Positions 15,078 to 23,528 of a stretch of DNA of 33,918 nucleotides are shown in pieces; within the stretch, counting starts at the first letter, position 1; each line of letters opens with the position of its first letter. This DNA is from Lapidilactobacillus mulanensis. Its GTDB lineage: Bacteria; Bacillota; Bacilli; Lactobacillales; Lactobacillaceae. Under the pieces are notes generated by a model. It saw only the letters and a program-made list of their open reading frames with translations, had not been told where the DNA came from and searched no databases. Location: assembly GCF_003946215.1 (NCBI RefSeq), contig NZ_RHOW01000024.1, positions 1-33,918 on the forward strand, given 5' to 3'. The translations under genes were made by a program, and so were the position numbers.

Positions 15078-15119
15078 AAAATCCCCCCTATAGTTAGCAT
15101 TCACTATAGGAGGGATTTT
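15078..15119 (-). promoter_or_regulatory. 17-bp hairpin sequestering the hydrolase ribosome binding site
   Basis: On the minus strand the arm AAAATCCCTCCTATAGT (15103-15119) pairs fully with ACTATAGGGGGGATTTT (15078-15094) through one U.G wobble, loop 8 nt. The 3' arm holds the GGGGGG ribosome site and ends one base from the start ATG. The U-rich end (ATTTTATG) is too short for a confident terminator, yet the stem could also attenuate transcription from oppA. Confidence 0.75.
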
Positions 15120-15149
15120 ATTGACTGTCAAGCCACTATTATGACGTGC

Positions 15150-16814
15150 TTATTTCATATACGCGTATTTATAGTTCCATTGCGTACCCGCCGTGTTATG
15201 AATAATGCCTTTAACACTAGACTTCTGCATGTATGAATAGACGCTTTGATATAACGGCGTTATGCCCTGATCTTTACTTAACATTTGACTGGCAGTAACC
15301 ATACCTTGCCAACGTTTGTCTGGATCGGCCGCATCCTCATTGCTAGCCTTTTCGATCAGCTTGTCATAAGCCGCATTACTATATTTACCATAGTTATAAG
15401 CTGTACCCGTTTCAGGAATTTGCAAGAATGAGATTGGATCATTGAAATCGGCACCCCAACCTGCTAAAGCAATGTCAAAATTACCTGCACGACGTTCTGA
15501 CGAGGCGACTTGCGTGGGTACCGCACGAATCTTGATCGTTAATCCTGGCAATACTTTTTCTAATTGACCCTTCAAATATTGAATCACAATACTTGTTGAA
15601 GGATCATCACCGTTATCATTACCAGCTAACAGCGTCAACGTAATCTTGTCGATACCAGTTTCTTTCTTAGCAGCCGCCCACTTGCTCTTGGCTAACTTCG
15701 TATCATAATCCATGGTATCGGTCGTTTTCTGATCCTTAGAAAAATCAGCATTGGTTGATGGATTCTTCGCTAAATCAGTCGAAACAAAGCCAGTTGGAAC
15801 CAGCGAACCGTTCCCGAGCACCTTCTTAGTCAACTGTTGCCGATTTAATGACAACGAAATTGCTAAACGCGCGTTTTGATTAGATAAGATTTTTTTCTTA
15901 TCTGCATTTGTGCTGGCAAAATTATAATTCAAGTAACTAACATATGAATATGGATATTGAATGTATTCCTTGTCGTTTTCGTAATTAGGGACCTGTGTCT
16001 GCGAGAGTTGACTTAAGTCCAGCTGATTATTCTGGTAGAGATCCAAACTCGTCTGTGCGTCACTCACGACCGTATAATCGATCTCGTCTAATTTAACGAC
16101 TTTTGCATCCCAGTACTGATTATTTTTCACGTACTGCCAGCTGTTGTTGGTACCCTTCCAACCGGTCATCTTGAACGGACCGCTATAAACCATGTATTGT
16201 GATGAGGTGCCGTATTTTTTACCATATTTATTAACGACTTTTTCACTCTGAGGCCCAAACAAGGGATAGGCCATTAAAACTTTGAAGTATGGAATTGGCT
16301 TTTCTAGCGTAATCACAACGGTCTTGCTATCCGGAGCGCTGATGCCTAACGTCTTAGGATCCATCTTGCCTGCATTGATCTCATTGGCATTCTTGACCCC
16401 ATCAAATAAATAGGCATATTCAGATTTCGTCGCAGGCGTGATCGTTCGTTGCCAAGAGTAGACGAAATCTTGAGCGGTAATTTTATCCCCATTACTCCAC
16501 TTTGCGTCACGCAGAGTAAACGTATAGGTTTTACCATCGGCACTCGTCTTCAAAGATTTCGCCAAACCCGGCGCAACTTTTCCGTTCTTGCCCAAACGAT
16601 AAAAACTTTCAAAAATATTACCAGTCTGCCCATAACCTGATGAAGCAGAAATATCGATCGTGTTTAATTGTGAGGCCGTCGGTAATTTCAATACCTGTTT
16701 TGCATCGCCCGTTTTTTCGCTACTCTTTTGTGTGCCACAGCCCGACAAAACAGCCATGATACCGAATATCGTCACTAATCCCAATGCTGCGGTTAATATG
16801 CGTTGCTTCTTCAT
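15150..16814 (-). CDS. oppA: Peptide ABC transporter substrate-binding lipoprotein
   Basis: A 554-residue extracellular lipoprotein of the SBP_bac_5 (OppA/DppA) family, which captures oligopeptides for an ABC importer. The signal peptide ends in the lipobox LSGC with lipidated C26. Family motifs follow, such as GKTYTFTLRDAKWSNGDKIT with DFVYSWQRT, and LAGWGADFNDP near residue 445. No oppBCDF genes are adjacent, so it must use a transporter encoded elsewhere. The ATG at 16814 has AAGGAGA 8 nt upstream. Its leader holds a promoter, a Cys/Met-rich leader ORF and a terminator (16841-17080), implying amino-acid-responsive attenuation. The alpha/beta hydrolase is downstream on the same strand. Confidence 0.92.
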   Translation of the reverse strand: MKKQRILTAALGLVTIFGIMAVLSGCGTQKSSEKTGDAKQVLKLPTASQLNTIDISASSGYGQTGNIFESFYRLGKNGKVAPGLAKSLKTSADGKTYTFTLRDAKWSNGDKITAQDFVYSWQRTITPATKSEYAYLFDGVKNANEINAGKMDPKTLGISAPDSKTVVITLEKPIPYFKVLMAYPLFGPQSEKVVNKYGKKYGTSSQYMVYSGPFKMTGWKGTNNSWQYVKNNQYWDAKVVKLDEIDYTVVSDAQTSLDLYQNNQLDLSQLSQTQVPNYENDKEYIQYPYSYVSYLNYNFASTNADKKKILSNQNARLAISLSLNRQQLTKKVLGNGSLVPTGFVSTDLAKNPSTNADFSKDQKTTDTMDYDTKLAKSKWAAAKKETGIDKITLTLLAGNDNGDDPSTSIVIQYLKGQLEKVLPGLTIKIRAVPTQVASSERRAGNFDIALAGWGADFNDPISFLQIPETGTAYNYGKYSNAAYDKLIEKASNEDAADPDKRWQGMVTASQMLSKDQGITPLYQSVYSYMQKSSVKGIIHNTAGTQWNYKYAYMK

Positions 16815-16840
16815 CTAAAATTTCTCCTTTTCTTTCGCCC

Positions 16841-16873
16841 AAAAAGGCCGTGCATATGTTTGTATGCGCGGCC
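16841..16873 (-). terminator. Leader terminator (attenuator) before oppA
   Basis: On the minus strand GGCCGCGCATA (16863-16873) pairs with TATGCACGGCC (16846-16856) with one mismatch, followed by TTTTT (16841-16845). It lies between the leader ORF and the oppA ribosome site. GCATACAAA of its 5' arm and loop (16859-16867) is exactly complementary to TTTGTATGC inside the leader ORF (16947-16955), giving a mutually exclusive antiterminator pairing. Confidence 0.8.
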
Positions 16874-16909
16874 CACTCTATGTTTACTTATCTGAGATGC
16901 GAATTCGAT

Positions 16910-17020
16910 TCAACATCGTTCCAGAAAATTAGAGGTTAGACTTATAGCATACAAAAACAGACTGTTAGCTGTTGCACAACAGTGAGACATTGAACACATC
17001 ATTTGTTCTTGCTTTGCCAT
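16910..17020 (-). CDS. Cys/Met-rich leader peptide of oppA (36 residues)
   Basis: A small ORF of 36 codons with an ideal ribosome site, GGAGGTGG, 5 nt before its ATG, and a sigma-A promoter upstream. The peptide begins MAKQEQMMCSMSHCCATA, so codons 7-15 contain three Met and three Cys, including a tandem TGT TGT. A fourth Cys is the last residue. A small hairpin can form around those Cys codons (ACTGTT with AACAGT). Codons 22-25 pair with the 5' arm of the downstream terminator. This is the layout of ribosome-stalling attenuators such as those of amino-acid operons. Sensing of cysteine (or methionine) is inferred; no homologous leader family is recognised. Confidence 0.72.
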   Translation of the reverse strand: MAKQEQMMCSMSHCCATANSLFLYAISLTSNFLERC

Positions 17021-17051
17021 ATTAGCCACCTCCAAATTTCAACTCACCATT

Positions 17052-17080
17052 ATCATACTTGTTAATAGTAAGTCTGTCAA
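17052..17080 (-). promoter_or_regulatory. Sigma-A promoter of the oppA leader transcript
   Basis: Consensus TTGACA (17075-17080), 17-nt spacer and TATGAT (17052-17057) on the minus strand. The transcript would start near 17045, 25 nt before the leader ORF and about 230 nt before oppA. Confidence 0.85.
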
Positions 17081-17181
17081 CGAAAAAACTAAAGTTGGTT
17101 GCGAATGATCATCATCACAATTTCCCTACACTTTTGTACCAAATGACCAATAAATTTGTTCCGAACATGCTCACTAAATCA

Positions 17182-17210
17182 TTGTAAAAAATACTAAATA
17201 GTGAAATAAT
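17182..17210 (+). promoter_or_regulatory. Probable promoter of the alcohol dehydrogenase gene
   Basis: TTGTAA (17182-17187), 17-nt spacer and AATAAT (17205-17210). Moderate match to the sigma-A consensus; position is suitable, about 47 nt before the start codon. Confidence 0.45.
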
Positions 17211-17217
17211 GAATGTG

Positions 17218-17231
17218 TGAAATCGTTTTCT
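17218..17231 (+). promoter_or_regulatory. Candidate CcpA cre site
   Basis: TGAAATCGTTTTCT matches the cre consensus TGNAANCGNWNNCW. It lies at about the transcription start of the alcohol dehydrogenase gene, where CcpA binding would block transcription. Confidence 0.5.
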
Positions 17232-17256
17232 AAAATATTTTAAGAGGTGTTTTTTT

Positions 17257-18378
17257 ATGAAAATTAAAGCAGCAGTCGTTGAAAAGCAAGGTGCACCATT
17301 CGAAATTCGCGATGACATCGAACTTGCAGAAATGCAACCAGATGATGTCCAAGTCCACATGGTAGCCAGTGGTATCTGCCATTCTGATGAAGCCCTAAGA
17401 ATTGGGGATGCCGTAATCGGATATCCAATCGTTTTAGGCCACGAAGGTTCTGGGATCGTTGAAAAAGTTGGCTCTCATGTCCAAAACTTCAAACCCGGTG
17501 ATCACGTTGTCTTGTCATTTTACGCTTGTGGCAACTGTGCGAACTGTTTGAAGGGAATACCAACACGTTGCTTGCATTATGGTGCAAACAACTTGTCCGG
17601 TGTTCGTCCAGATGGTACTGATCATTTCACTCGTAACGGTGAGCATGTTGCTGACATGTTCGATCAATCTTCGTTCACAACCACCACAGTTGTCCGTGAG
17701 AGCAATTGTGTCAAGGTCGACAAGGACTTAGACCTCCGTAAGTTAGGACCTCTAGGATGCGGTTATGTGACCGGTAGTGGCACAGTGCTCAACACTTTGA
17801 AACCACGCCCAGGTCAAACTATCGCCGTCTTCGGTACAGGTGCCGTTGGTCTTGCCGCAATGATGGCAGGACATATCTCTGGTTGCACAACTGTTATTGC
17901 CGTTGATATCGTCGATTCACGTCTAGAATTAGCTAAAGAATTAGGCGCAACAAACGTCGTCAATAGTAAAAAAGAAAATGCCGTTGAAGCAATCAAGAAA
18001 TTAACTGACGGCTATGGGGTTGATTTCGCCGTAGATACAACCGGTGTTACTGCCGTTATGGAAGATTCGATCAAGGCATTGGCACAAGGCGGCGTGTCCG
18101 CATGTATCGCCGTTACGCCTAATCATATCGACCTCGATACTTGGAACGATCTTTGTGTTGACGATCGCACAGTAACTGGGGTTAATATGGGCGATTCTAT
18201 TCCTCAAATCGACATTCCTCGCTTGATTAAATTCTATCGCCAAGGCATGTTCGACTTCGATAAAACAGAGAAGTTTTACAAATTCGATCAGATCAACGAA
18301 GCTAATGCAGATTCACGCTCCGGCAAGACGATCAAACCTATTTTGGTCATCGACGAAGATTACCAACCCGGTAAATAA
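17257..18378 (+). CDS. Zinc-dependent alcohol dehydrogenase (aryl/benzyl-alcohol type)
   Basis: A 373-residue medium-chain NAD(P)-dependent dehydrogenase oxidising alcohols to aldehydes or the reverse. Catalytic zinc ligands are C41, H62 (in LGHEGSG, with E63) and C168. Structural zinc ligands are C91, C94, C97 and C105 in CGNCANCLKGIPTRC. The Rossmann loop is GTGAVG (193-198), followed by the acidic D of VIAVDIVDSR, which favours NAD. The pattern VLGHEGSGIVEKVG and the length are those of the class III/benzyl-alcohol dehydrogenase branch. AAGAGGTG lies 8 nt before the ATG. It is monocistronic with a candidate cre site, so repression on preferred sugars is likely. Confidence 0.88.
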   Translation: MKIKAAVVEKQGAPFEIRDDIELAEMQPDDVQVHMVASGICHSDEALRIGDAVIGYPIVLGHEGSGIVEKVGSHVQNFKPGDHVVLSFYACGNCANCLKGIPTRCLHYGANNLSGVRPDGTDHFTRNGEHVADMFDQSSFTTTTVVRESNCVKVDKDLDLRKLGPLGCGYVTGSGTVLNTLKPRPGQTIAVFGTGAVGLAAMMAGHISGCTTVIAVDIVDSRLELAKELGATNVVNSKKENAVEAIKKLTDGYGVDFAVDTTGVTAVMEDSIKALAQGGVSACIAVTPNHIDLDTWNDLCVDDRTVTGVNMGDSIPQIDIPRLIKFYRQGMFDFDKTEKFYKFDQINEANADSRSGKTIKPILVIDEDYQPGK

Positions 18379-18401
18379 TCACATTTGAATCAGACAATAA
18401 A

Positions 18402-18441
18402 AACTTCAAGGGGCTTAAATCAGACCCCTTGGAGTTTTTTT
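18402..18441. terminator. Bidirectional terminator
   Basis: AACTTCAAGGGG pairs with CCCCTTGGAGTT (one G.T pair) around a 10-11 nt loop, with a seven-T run on the plus side and TTTTTATT on the minus side. It serves the convergent alcohol dehydrogenase and beta-galactosidase genes. Confidence 0.88.
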
Positions 18442-18460
18442 GTGGTGCTCAAAATTTCAA

Positions 18461-20494
18461 TTAAGCTTCAACTGCTTTTTTAACGATTCGAACTTCATAT
18501 GGCTTGATCGACAACTGACCCTTGTCAACGATCGTTTGCGATAACAAATCGATTCCTGCGACCGGCCAATCGATCGTTGCCGAATTATTTGTATTATTAA
18601 CTAAGAAATAATAGGCTTGTCCAGCGCGTTGACGACGTGTAATTTCAATACCGGCTGGTGTGTCGTAGTGCTCCCAATTAAATTGGTCAATGAAATTCAT
18701 GACCACATGATCAAGGCCACTATCCTCAAGTTGCGTGCCCACATAATAAGCGGAACCATCGCCGACCGAATTCTGAGTGACGACAGGTGAACCGGCATAG
18801 AATTCACCATCGCTGTAACTAGCAAGCGCCTTGGCGCCTTCAAGATGCATAATATCGCATAACAAATCACACTTGCTTGTGGTCCCATCGTTAAAAGCAA
18901 CCTGATAACTCTGTTCAGGCGGTAGTGCGTCGAATTCTTCGACCCACACGCCCATCAGCTCACGCAATGGTCCAGGATATCCGCCAATATAAACATTGTC
19001 GTGTTCATCAACCAGTCCGCTCATAAAGGTTGTTAAGAAATGCCCACCGTTTTTGACGTAAGCTGTTAATTGTTCAGCCACACCGGGTTTTACCATGTAT
19101 AAAACAGGCGCAACAACCAGATCATATTTAGCCATGTCATCAGCAGAAAGATCTGTTGGAATTAAATCGACGGCAATATTTTGTCGGTAAAACGCAGCGT
19201 AATAACGGTGAATCTGGTCTACATATTTCAGTAAGACGTTAGGACCGCTTGCGTATTCCAGTGCCCAATAATTCTCCCAATCGAAAATAATGGCCACTTT
19301 AGCAGGCGTGCGTGCACCCAATGTTTCCGTCCCTAAATTGGCAAGCTCCTGTCCCAACGCTGCAGTTTCACGGAAAACCCGAGTCTGATCAGTATCAGAG
19401 TGGCCGATCACTGCGCCGTGGAATTTTTCAGTAGCCCCACGAGATTGCCGCAATTGGAAATATTGAATCGAATCCGCGCCGTGTGCAATGGCTTGATAGC
19501 TCATGGCCCGCATTTGTCCTGGACGCTTCAAAGAATTATACGGTTGCCAATTCTGTTGTGATGGGGTTTGCTCCATCAGCATAAATGGCGCACCGTTTTT
19601 AACCCCGCGCATTAAATCGTGACACATTGCAGTATAACTAAATGGTGTATTGTATGCAGGGTAATTATCCCACGATACAAGATCCATTTCCTTAGCCCAC
19701 TTGAAATAATCTAGATCCTTAAATGTTCCCATTAAATTAGTCGTGATCGGTGTTTGTGGATCAAACTGACGAATCGCATCACGCTCGTCGGTATAGTTTC
19801 GCAAAATGCTATCAGACATGAATCGCAGATAGTCGATTGCTAGTCCAGCTAGTGTCGCATTGTCAGGACCGATGGCATCGCTAATATCGTTAGGTGGAAA
19901 AATTTCGTCCCAATCGTAAAAGGTATGACTCCAAAAATTACTGTTCCAAGCTTGATTGACCGCGCCAAGATCACCGTTATAACGCTCGTGCAACCAAACT
20001 CTAAAAGCCTTCGCACAATTATCGCAATAACACAGACCACCATACTCATTTGACACATGCCAACAAACAACGTTGTCAAGCTTTCCATAACGCTCGGCTA
20101 ATTTTGCCGCCAAACGACGACCATATTTGCGAAATGTTGGACTATTTGGACAAGCGTTATGACGCCCACCGAAACGATGATGCCGGCCTTCAAAATCTGT
20201 CCGCGTTACATCGGGATAACTTTTTGCCATCCAAGCAGGCAAGGCAGCGGTAGAAGTCGCCAGCACAATTTTGAAATGGTTATCAGTCAATAGTTCAACA
20301 ATATCGTCCAGCGTCGAGAAATCATATTCATTCTCAGACGGTTGCAACTGCGCCCAAGAAAAGACATTAATAGTGGCTTCATTGATGTCCGCCTTAGTTA
20401 GCAGCTGCATGTCCTTATACCAAACCTCTTTTGGCCATTGCTCGGGATTATAGTCGCCACCAAATAAAATTTGCTTAAATTGCGTTGTTTCCAA
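18461..20494 (-). CDS. GH42 beta-galactosidase (first copy)
   Basis: A 677-residue intracellular glycosidase (no signal peptide) cleaving terminal beta-galactosides. The TIM-barrel domain starts FGGDYNPEQWP. The acid/base is E150 in HVSNEYGG and the nucleophile E308 in FMLMEQTPSQQNW. The structural-zinc cysteines are C115, C155, C157 and C160. The middle trimerisation domain and the C-terminal beta domain follow, as in full-length GH42. The start is probably TTG at 20494, with AGGAGG 9 nt upstream; the open frame runs to 20638, but those 48 residues do not resemble GH42 and overlap the divergent AraC gene. The neighbouring AraC regulator likely controls it. GH42 enzymes usually prefer galacto-oligosaccharides over lactose. 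Confidence 0.93.
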   Translation of the reverse strand: METTQFKQILFGGDYNPEQWPKEVWYKDMQLLTKADINEATINVFSWAQLQPSENEYDFSTLDDIVELLTDNHFKIVLATSTAALPAWMAKSYPDVTRTDFEGRHHRFGGRHNACPNSPTFRKYGRRLAAKLAERYGKLDNVVCWHVSNEYGGLCYCDNCAKAFRVWLHERYNGDLGAVNQAWNSNFWSHTFYDWDEIFPPNDISDAIGPDNATLAGLAIDYLRFMSDSILRNYTDERDAIRQFDPQTPITTNLMGTFKDLDYFKWAKEMDLVSWDNYPAYNTPFSYTAMCHDLMRGVKNGAPFMLMEQTPSQQNWQPYNSLKRPGQMRAMSYQAIAHGADSIQYFQLRQSRGATEKFHGAVIGHSDTDQTRVFRETAALGQELANLGTETLGARTPAKVAIIFDWENYWALEYASGPNVLLKYVDQIHRYYAAFYRQNIAVDLIPTDLSADDMAKYDLVVAPVLYMVKPGVAEQLTAYVKNGGHFLTTFMSGLVDEHDNVYIGGYPGPLRELMGVWVEEFDALPPEQSYQVAFNDGTTSKCDLLCDIMHLEGAKALASYSDGEFYAGSPVVTQNSVGDGSAYYVGTQLEDSGLDHVVMNFIDQFNWEHYDTPAGIEITRRQRAGQAYYFLVNNTNNSATIDWPVAGIDLLSQTIVDKGQLSIKPYEVRIVKKAVEA

Positions 20495-20605
20495 TAATCT
20501 GTACCTCCTGTCTTCATTCTTACAACCATAGTTTACCTGACAAATCCACGGAAATGTTATATGATTTGAAGTATAAGTATAATTATTTGAACATGGGGCG
20601 TTATA

Positions 20606-21394
20606 ATGCGAGTTGTTTTTACAAGAATGAATACCCAATTACCACTTTATCTCGAAAGCATTGGCTCAGATTGGAATCAAGAAGTTGTCTTTCGACCAAA
20701 TGGCTACCCTTATTACCACTGGCTACAAACCACATCAGGCCAGGGTATCATTACAATTAATAAACAAAAATTATTGTTACCGGTCAATACCGGCATCTTG
20801 CTCGCGCCTAATGTTTCCCATCAGTATCATAGTCTGAACGACCAAATTTGGAAAACACAATATTTAACTTTTGACGGATCAGAAGTCGCAAATCTATTGA
20901 CTAACAAAGGATTAAACTATCAAGTTTTTAACAATTTAACCGCTGATTTTATTCTGAAACAAAGTACCACGATCACACCCGCCACCGAACCAATAACGCT
21001 CTCAGTTCTTGTTTATCGATTTCTATTATTGCTCGATCAGCACGCCTCGAAATCGGAGTGGCTCAATTCGAGAAACGTTTCAACTTTATTGAAGATCCGT
21101 CAATATCTGGAAAATCATTATGCCGAAACAATTACCAACGAAGAATTGGCCACGCTCGCCGGTTTTTCAACTCAGCACTTGATCCGTCAATTCAAAACAG
21201 CCTATCAAGTGACACCCTTACAATATTTAAATGATCTTCGTTTACGAAACGCTCAAGCACTCTTGATCAGCCAGCCACAGTTAAATATCGATGAAATCGC
21301 ACTACGAACGGGTTACAGTTCGTCTAGTTATTTCATCGCCCAGTTTAGAAAAGTTAAGCACGTCACGCCAAAACAATTCCGACAACTGCATTAA
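20606..21394 (+). CDS. AraC-family transcriptional regulator
   Basis: A 262-residue regulator. The N-terminal half is a cupin-like sensor (SGQGIITINKQKLLLPVNTGILLAPNVSHQYH), and the C-terminal 100 residues hold two helix-turn-helix units: ITNEELATLAGFSTQHLIRQFK and LNIDEIALRTGYSSSSYFIAQFRK, ending in the signature TPKQFR. It diverges from the first GH42 gene across 111 nt, so it likely activates that gene in response to a galactoside. A TATAAT lies only about 20 nt before its ATG (20606), and the ribosome site (GGGGCG) is weak, consistent with low expression. Ligand unknown. Confidence 0.88.
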   Translation: MRVVFTRMNTQLPLYLESIGSDWNQEVVFRPNGYPYYHWLQTTSGQGIITINKQKLLLPVNTGILLAPNVSHQYHSLNDQIWKTQYLTFDGSEVANLLTNKGLNYQVFNNLTADFILKQSTTITPATEPITLSVLVYRFLLLLDQHASKSEWLNSRNVSTLLKIRQYLENHYAETITNEELATLAGFSTQHLIRQFKTAYQVTPLQYLNDLRLRNAQALLISQPQLNIDEIALRTGYSSSSYFIAQFRKVKHVTPKQFRQLH

Positions 21395-21395
21395 A

Positions 21396-21437
21396 AAAAT
21401 CGCCTCAAGCATCAGATTTCATGCTTCAGGCGATTTT
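21396..21437. terminator. Bidirectional terminator between the AraC and second GH42 genes
   Basis: AAAATCGCCTCAAGCAT (21396-21412) pairs with 21421-21437 with one mismatch, loop 8 nt. A- and T-runs flank both sides. Confidence 0.85.
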
Positions 21438-21440
21438 CAA

Positions 21441-23495
21441 TTACTCACAATCTTTTAAAACCATTGTGCCATATTTACCTAACGTTATTAAGCCAGCACT
21501 AATCGGTTCATTTGTTTCAACATTAGTCGTATTTTTCGTTGTCGTGACTGTTTGCAGTTGTTCTGAAAAGTTCATCAGGAAATGATATTGGCAACCATCC
21601 TTAATTCGAGTTTGACAAGAAACTTCGAATTTCGGCTGTTCAATGAATTCATTTTTCAAATTTAGCTTTTTAATGATTGGGGCGTAGAATTCTTTAAGAA
21701 ATTCTCGATCCATTCGTGCGCCCAAATAATAAGCAGTCCCCTGTCCAAATTGATTCGCCGTTATAGCGGTAGTCCCTTGATAAAAGTTGTTCTCATAGGT
21801 TCCCAATGTCTTAGCAGTCGTTGGTGAAATCAATTCGTCATAGTCGTGGGTCTCAAAATGATGACCATTAAATTCAACCCGGTTATGCTCATTCGGAAAT
21901 AGTGTATTCAATTCACCGGTTTGAATGCCGAATAACTCTTGTAATGTCGCTGGAAAACCACCCAGATTAGCCCGATCAAACTCATCCGCCATTGCCGTGA
22001 AATAGCTCGATACCAAAGTGCCACCAGCAGCCACATATTCCTGCAATTTTGCCATCACGGTTGGTGACATATGATAGAGCATAGGTGCGAGCACGAGATC
22101 ATATTGGCTCAGATCGGATTCTGGCGTCTCAATATCACAGGCGATGTCTTGTCCCCAGAACACAGCATAATGCTTCTGTAACGTCTGAATGCCTAAACGT
22201 GTTGGCCGACCAAAACCACCGCCACGATTTAACATCCAATTACTTTCCCAGCTATACAACAGTGCAACTCGAGATTTTTTAACCGCACCTTTAATTTCGC
22301 TCAGCTCTTCTAATTGCGCGCCGTATTTAGCAACCTCTTGGAAAACACGATTGTCCGCCGATCCGTCATGCCCAATCACCGCACCGTGAAATTTTTCCGA
22401 ATTACCCTGTGCTTGGCGAATTTGGAAATATAAAGTGCTGTCCGAACCGTGAGCAATCTGTTGCAATGAACTCAGGATATGCATCCCAGGTTGTTTAGCT
22501 TTATTATATTGTGCCCAATTAACCGTGCTGGGCGTTGATTCCATCACCAAAAACGGGCGCTGCTTTAACGAATAAAACTGATCGTGAATATAAGCGGTTT
22601 TCATTGCCGTTTCTGCAGTCGATTCGTATTGATTATGCCAATCTGGATAGCTATCCCAACTCACCACATCAACATGCTGCGCAAATTTGCTGTAATCCAG
22701 TCCGATCAACGGCACAAACTGCTGATTGGCTTGACCTTCCGCCATGAAATTTGTTGTGCAGGGAATATTCGGTGTGAGTCGATGCAAGGGTTCAACCTCA
22801 GCATCATAAAAATCGATGGTCATATCCGTCACAAATCGTTTCCAATCCAGATCCATGCCATGAACTTTAGTCTCACCCAATGGAGATGGTGGCAATACTT
22901 GTGACCAATCACTGTACAAACCACTCCATACACTTAAACACCATGCCTTGTTTAGAGCATCCAACGTTTGATACTTTTTCTGTAACCACTGACGCCAATT
23001 CTCTTGGCATAAGTTGCAGTAACATTCACCGGAATATTCATTCGAAATATGCCAGAGTAATAACGCCGCTCTTTTACCATAACGCTTCGCTAGGATCGTA
23101 CTGATCTCTCGAACTTTTTGGCGATATATCGGTGATGAATAACAATGATTATGACGAAATCCATGTGTGTGTCGGTGGCCGTTTTCATCCACTCGATTAA
23201 CTTCTGGATATTTCTGACTTAACCATTGCGGACGCCCACCACTCGGAGTTGCGAGAATAATATGGCCACCCATTTCTTCAACGTCATCAAACACACGATC
23301 CAACCAATCGAATTGATATTGGCCTTCGCTCGGTTCCAGCAATCCCCAAGAGAAGACGCCGACTGTAACCGTATTGATTTTGGCAGCACGCATCAACTCA
23401 AGATCCTTCGCCAATATATCGGGACGATCTAACCATTGATCAGGATTATAATCACCGCCGTGTAAAAATTGCTTTTCCAAATCAAACTTATTCAA
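21441..23495 (-). CDS. GH42 beta-galactosidase (second copy)
   Basis: A 684-residue intracellular GH42 enzyme, clearly diverged from the copy at 18461-20494. The acid/base is E153 in HISNEYSG and the nucleophile E319 in FLVMESTPSTVNW; zinc cysteines are C118, C158, C160 and C163. The start is probably TTG at 23495, because GGAGG is 5 nt upstream. An in-frame ATG at 23510 would place that site inside the coding region and has none of its own. It follows the alpha-galactosidase gene by 33 nt, so the two form an operon acting on substrates with both alpha- and beta-linked galactose. Divergence from the first copy suggests different linkage or chain-length preference. Confidence 0.93.
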   Translation of the reverse strand: MNKFDLEKQFLHGGDYNPDQWLDRPDILAKDLELMRAAKINTVTVGVFSWGLLEPSEGQYQFDWLDRVFDDVEEMGGHIILATPSGGRPQWLSQKYPEVNRVDENGHRHTHGFRHNHCYSSPIYRQKVREISTILAKRYGKRAALLLWHISNEYSGECYCNLCQENWRQWLQKKYQTLDALNKAWCLSVWSGLYSDWSQVLPPSPLGETKVHGMDLDWKRFVTDMTIDFYDAEVEPLHRLTPNIPCTTNFMAEGQANQQFVPLIGLDYSKFAQHVDVVSWDSYPDWHNQYESTAETAMKTAYIHDQFYSLKQRPFLVMESTPSTVNWAQYNKAKQPGMHILSSLQQIAHGSDSTLYFQIRQAQGNSEKFHGAVIGHDGSADNRVFQEVAKYGAQLEELSEIKGAVKKSRVALLYSWESNWMLNRGGGFGRPTRLGIQTLQKHYAVFWGQDIACDIETPESDLSQYDLVLAPMLYHMSPTVMAKLQEYVAAGGTLVSSYFTAMADEFDRANLGGFPATLQELFGIQTGELNTLFPNEHNRVEFNGHHFETHDYDELISPTTAKTLGTYENNFYQGTTAITANQFGQGTAYYLGARMDREFLKEFYAPIIKKLNLKNEFIEQPKFEVSCQTRIKDGCQYHFLMNFSEQLQTVTTTKNTTNVETNEPISAGLITLGKYGTMVLKDCE

Positions 23496-23528
23496 AATAA
23501 CCTCCGCCATTATGTGTACTTTCTATAA

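Noticed and set aside
16815-17045. T-box riboswitch before oppA
   Set aside because: No T-box sequence (GGTGGNACCGCG type) or stem-I/specifier layout was found; a translated leader ORF explains the region better.
20495-20638. 48-residue N-terminal extension of the first GH42
   Set aside because: Not GH42-like, runs over the divergent AraC gene, and a strong AGGAGG sits before the internal TTG at 20494.
20485-20760. Open frame of 91 residues overlapping the AraC start and the GH42 upstream region
   Set aside because: It overlaps the well-supported AraC gene in another frame, has no ribosome site and no recognisable family.
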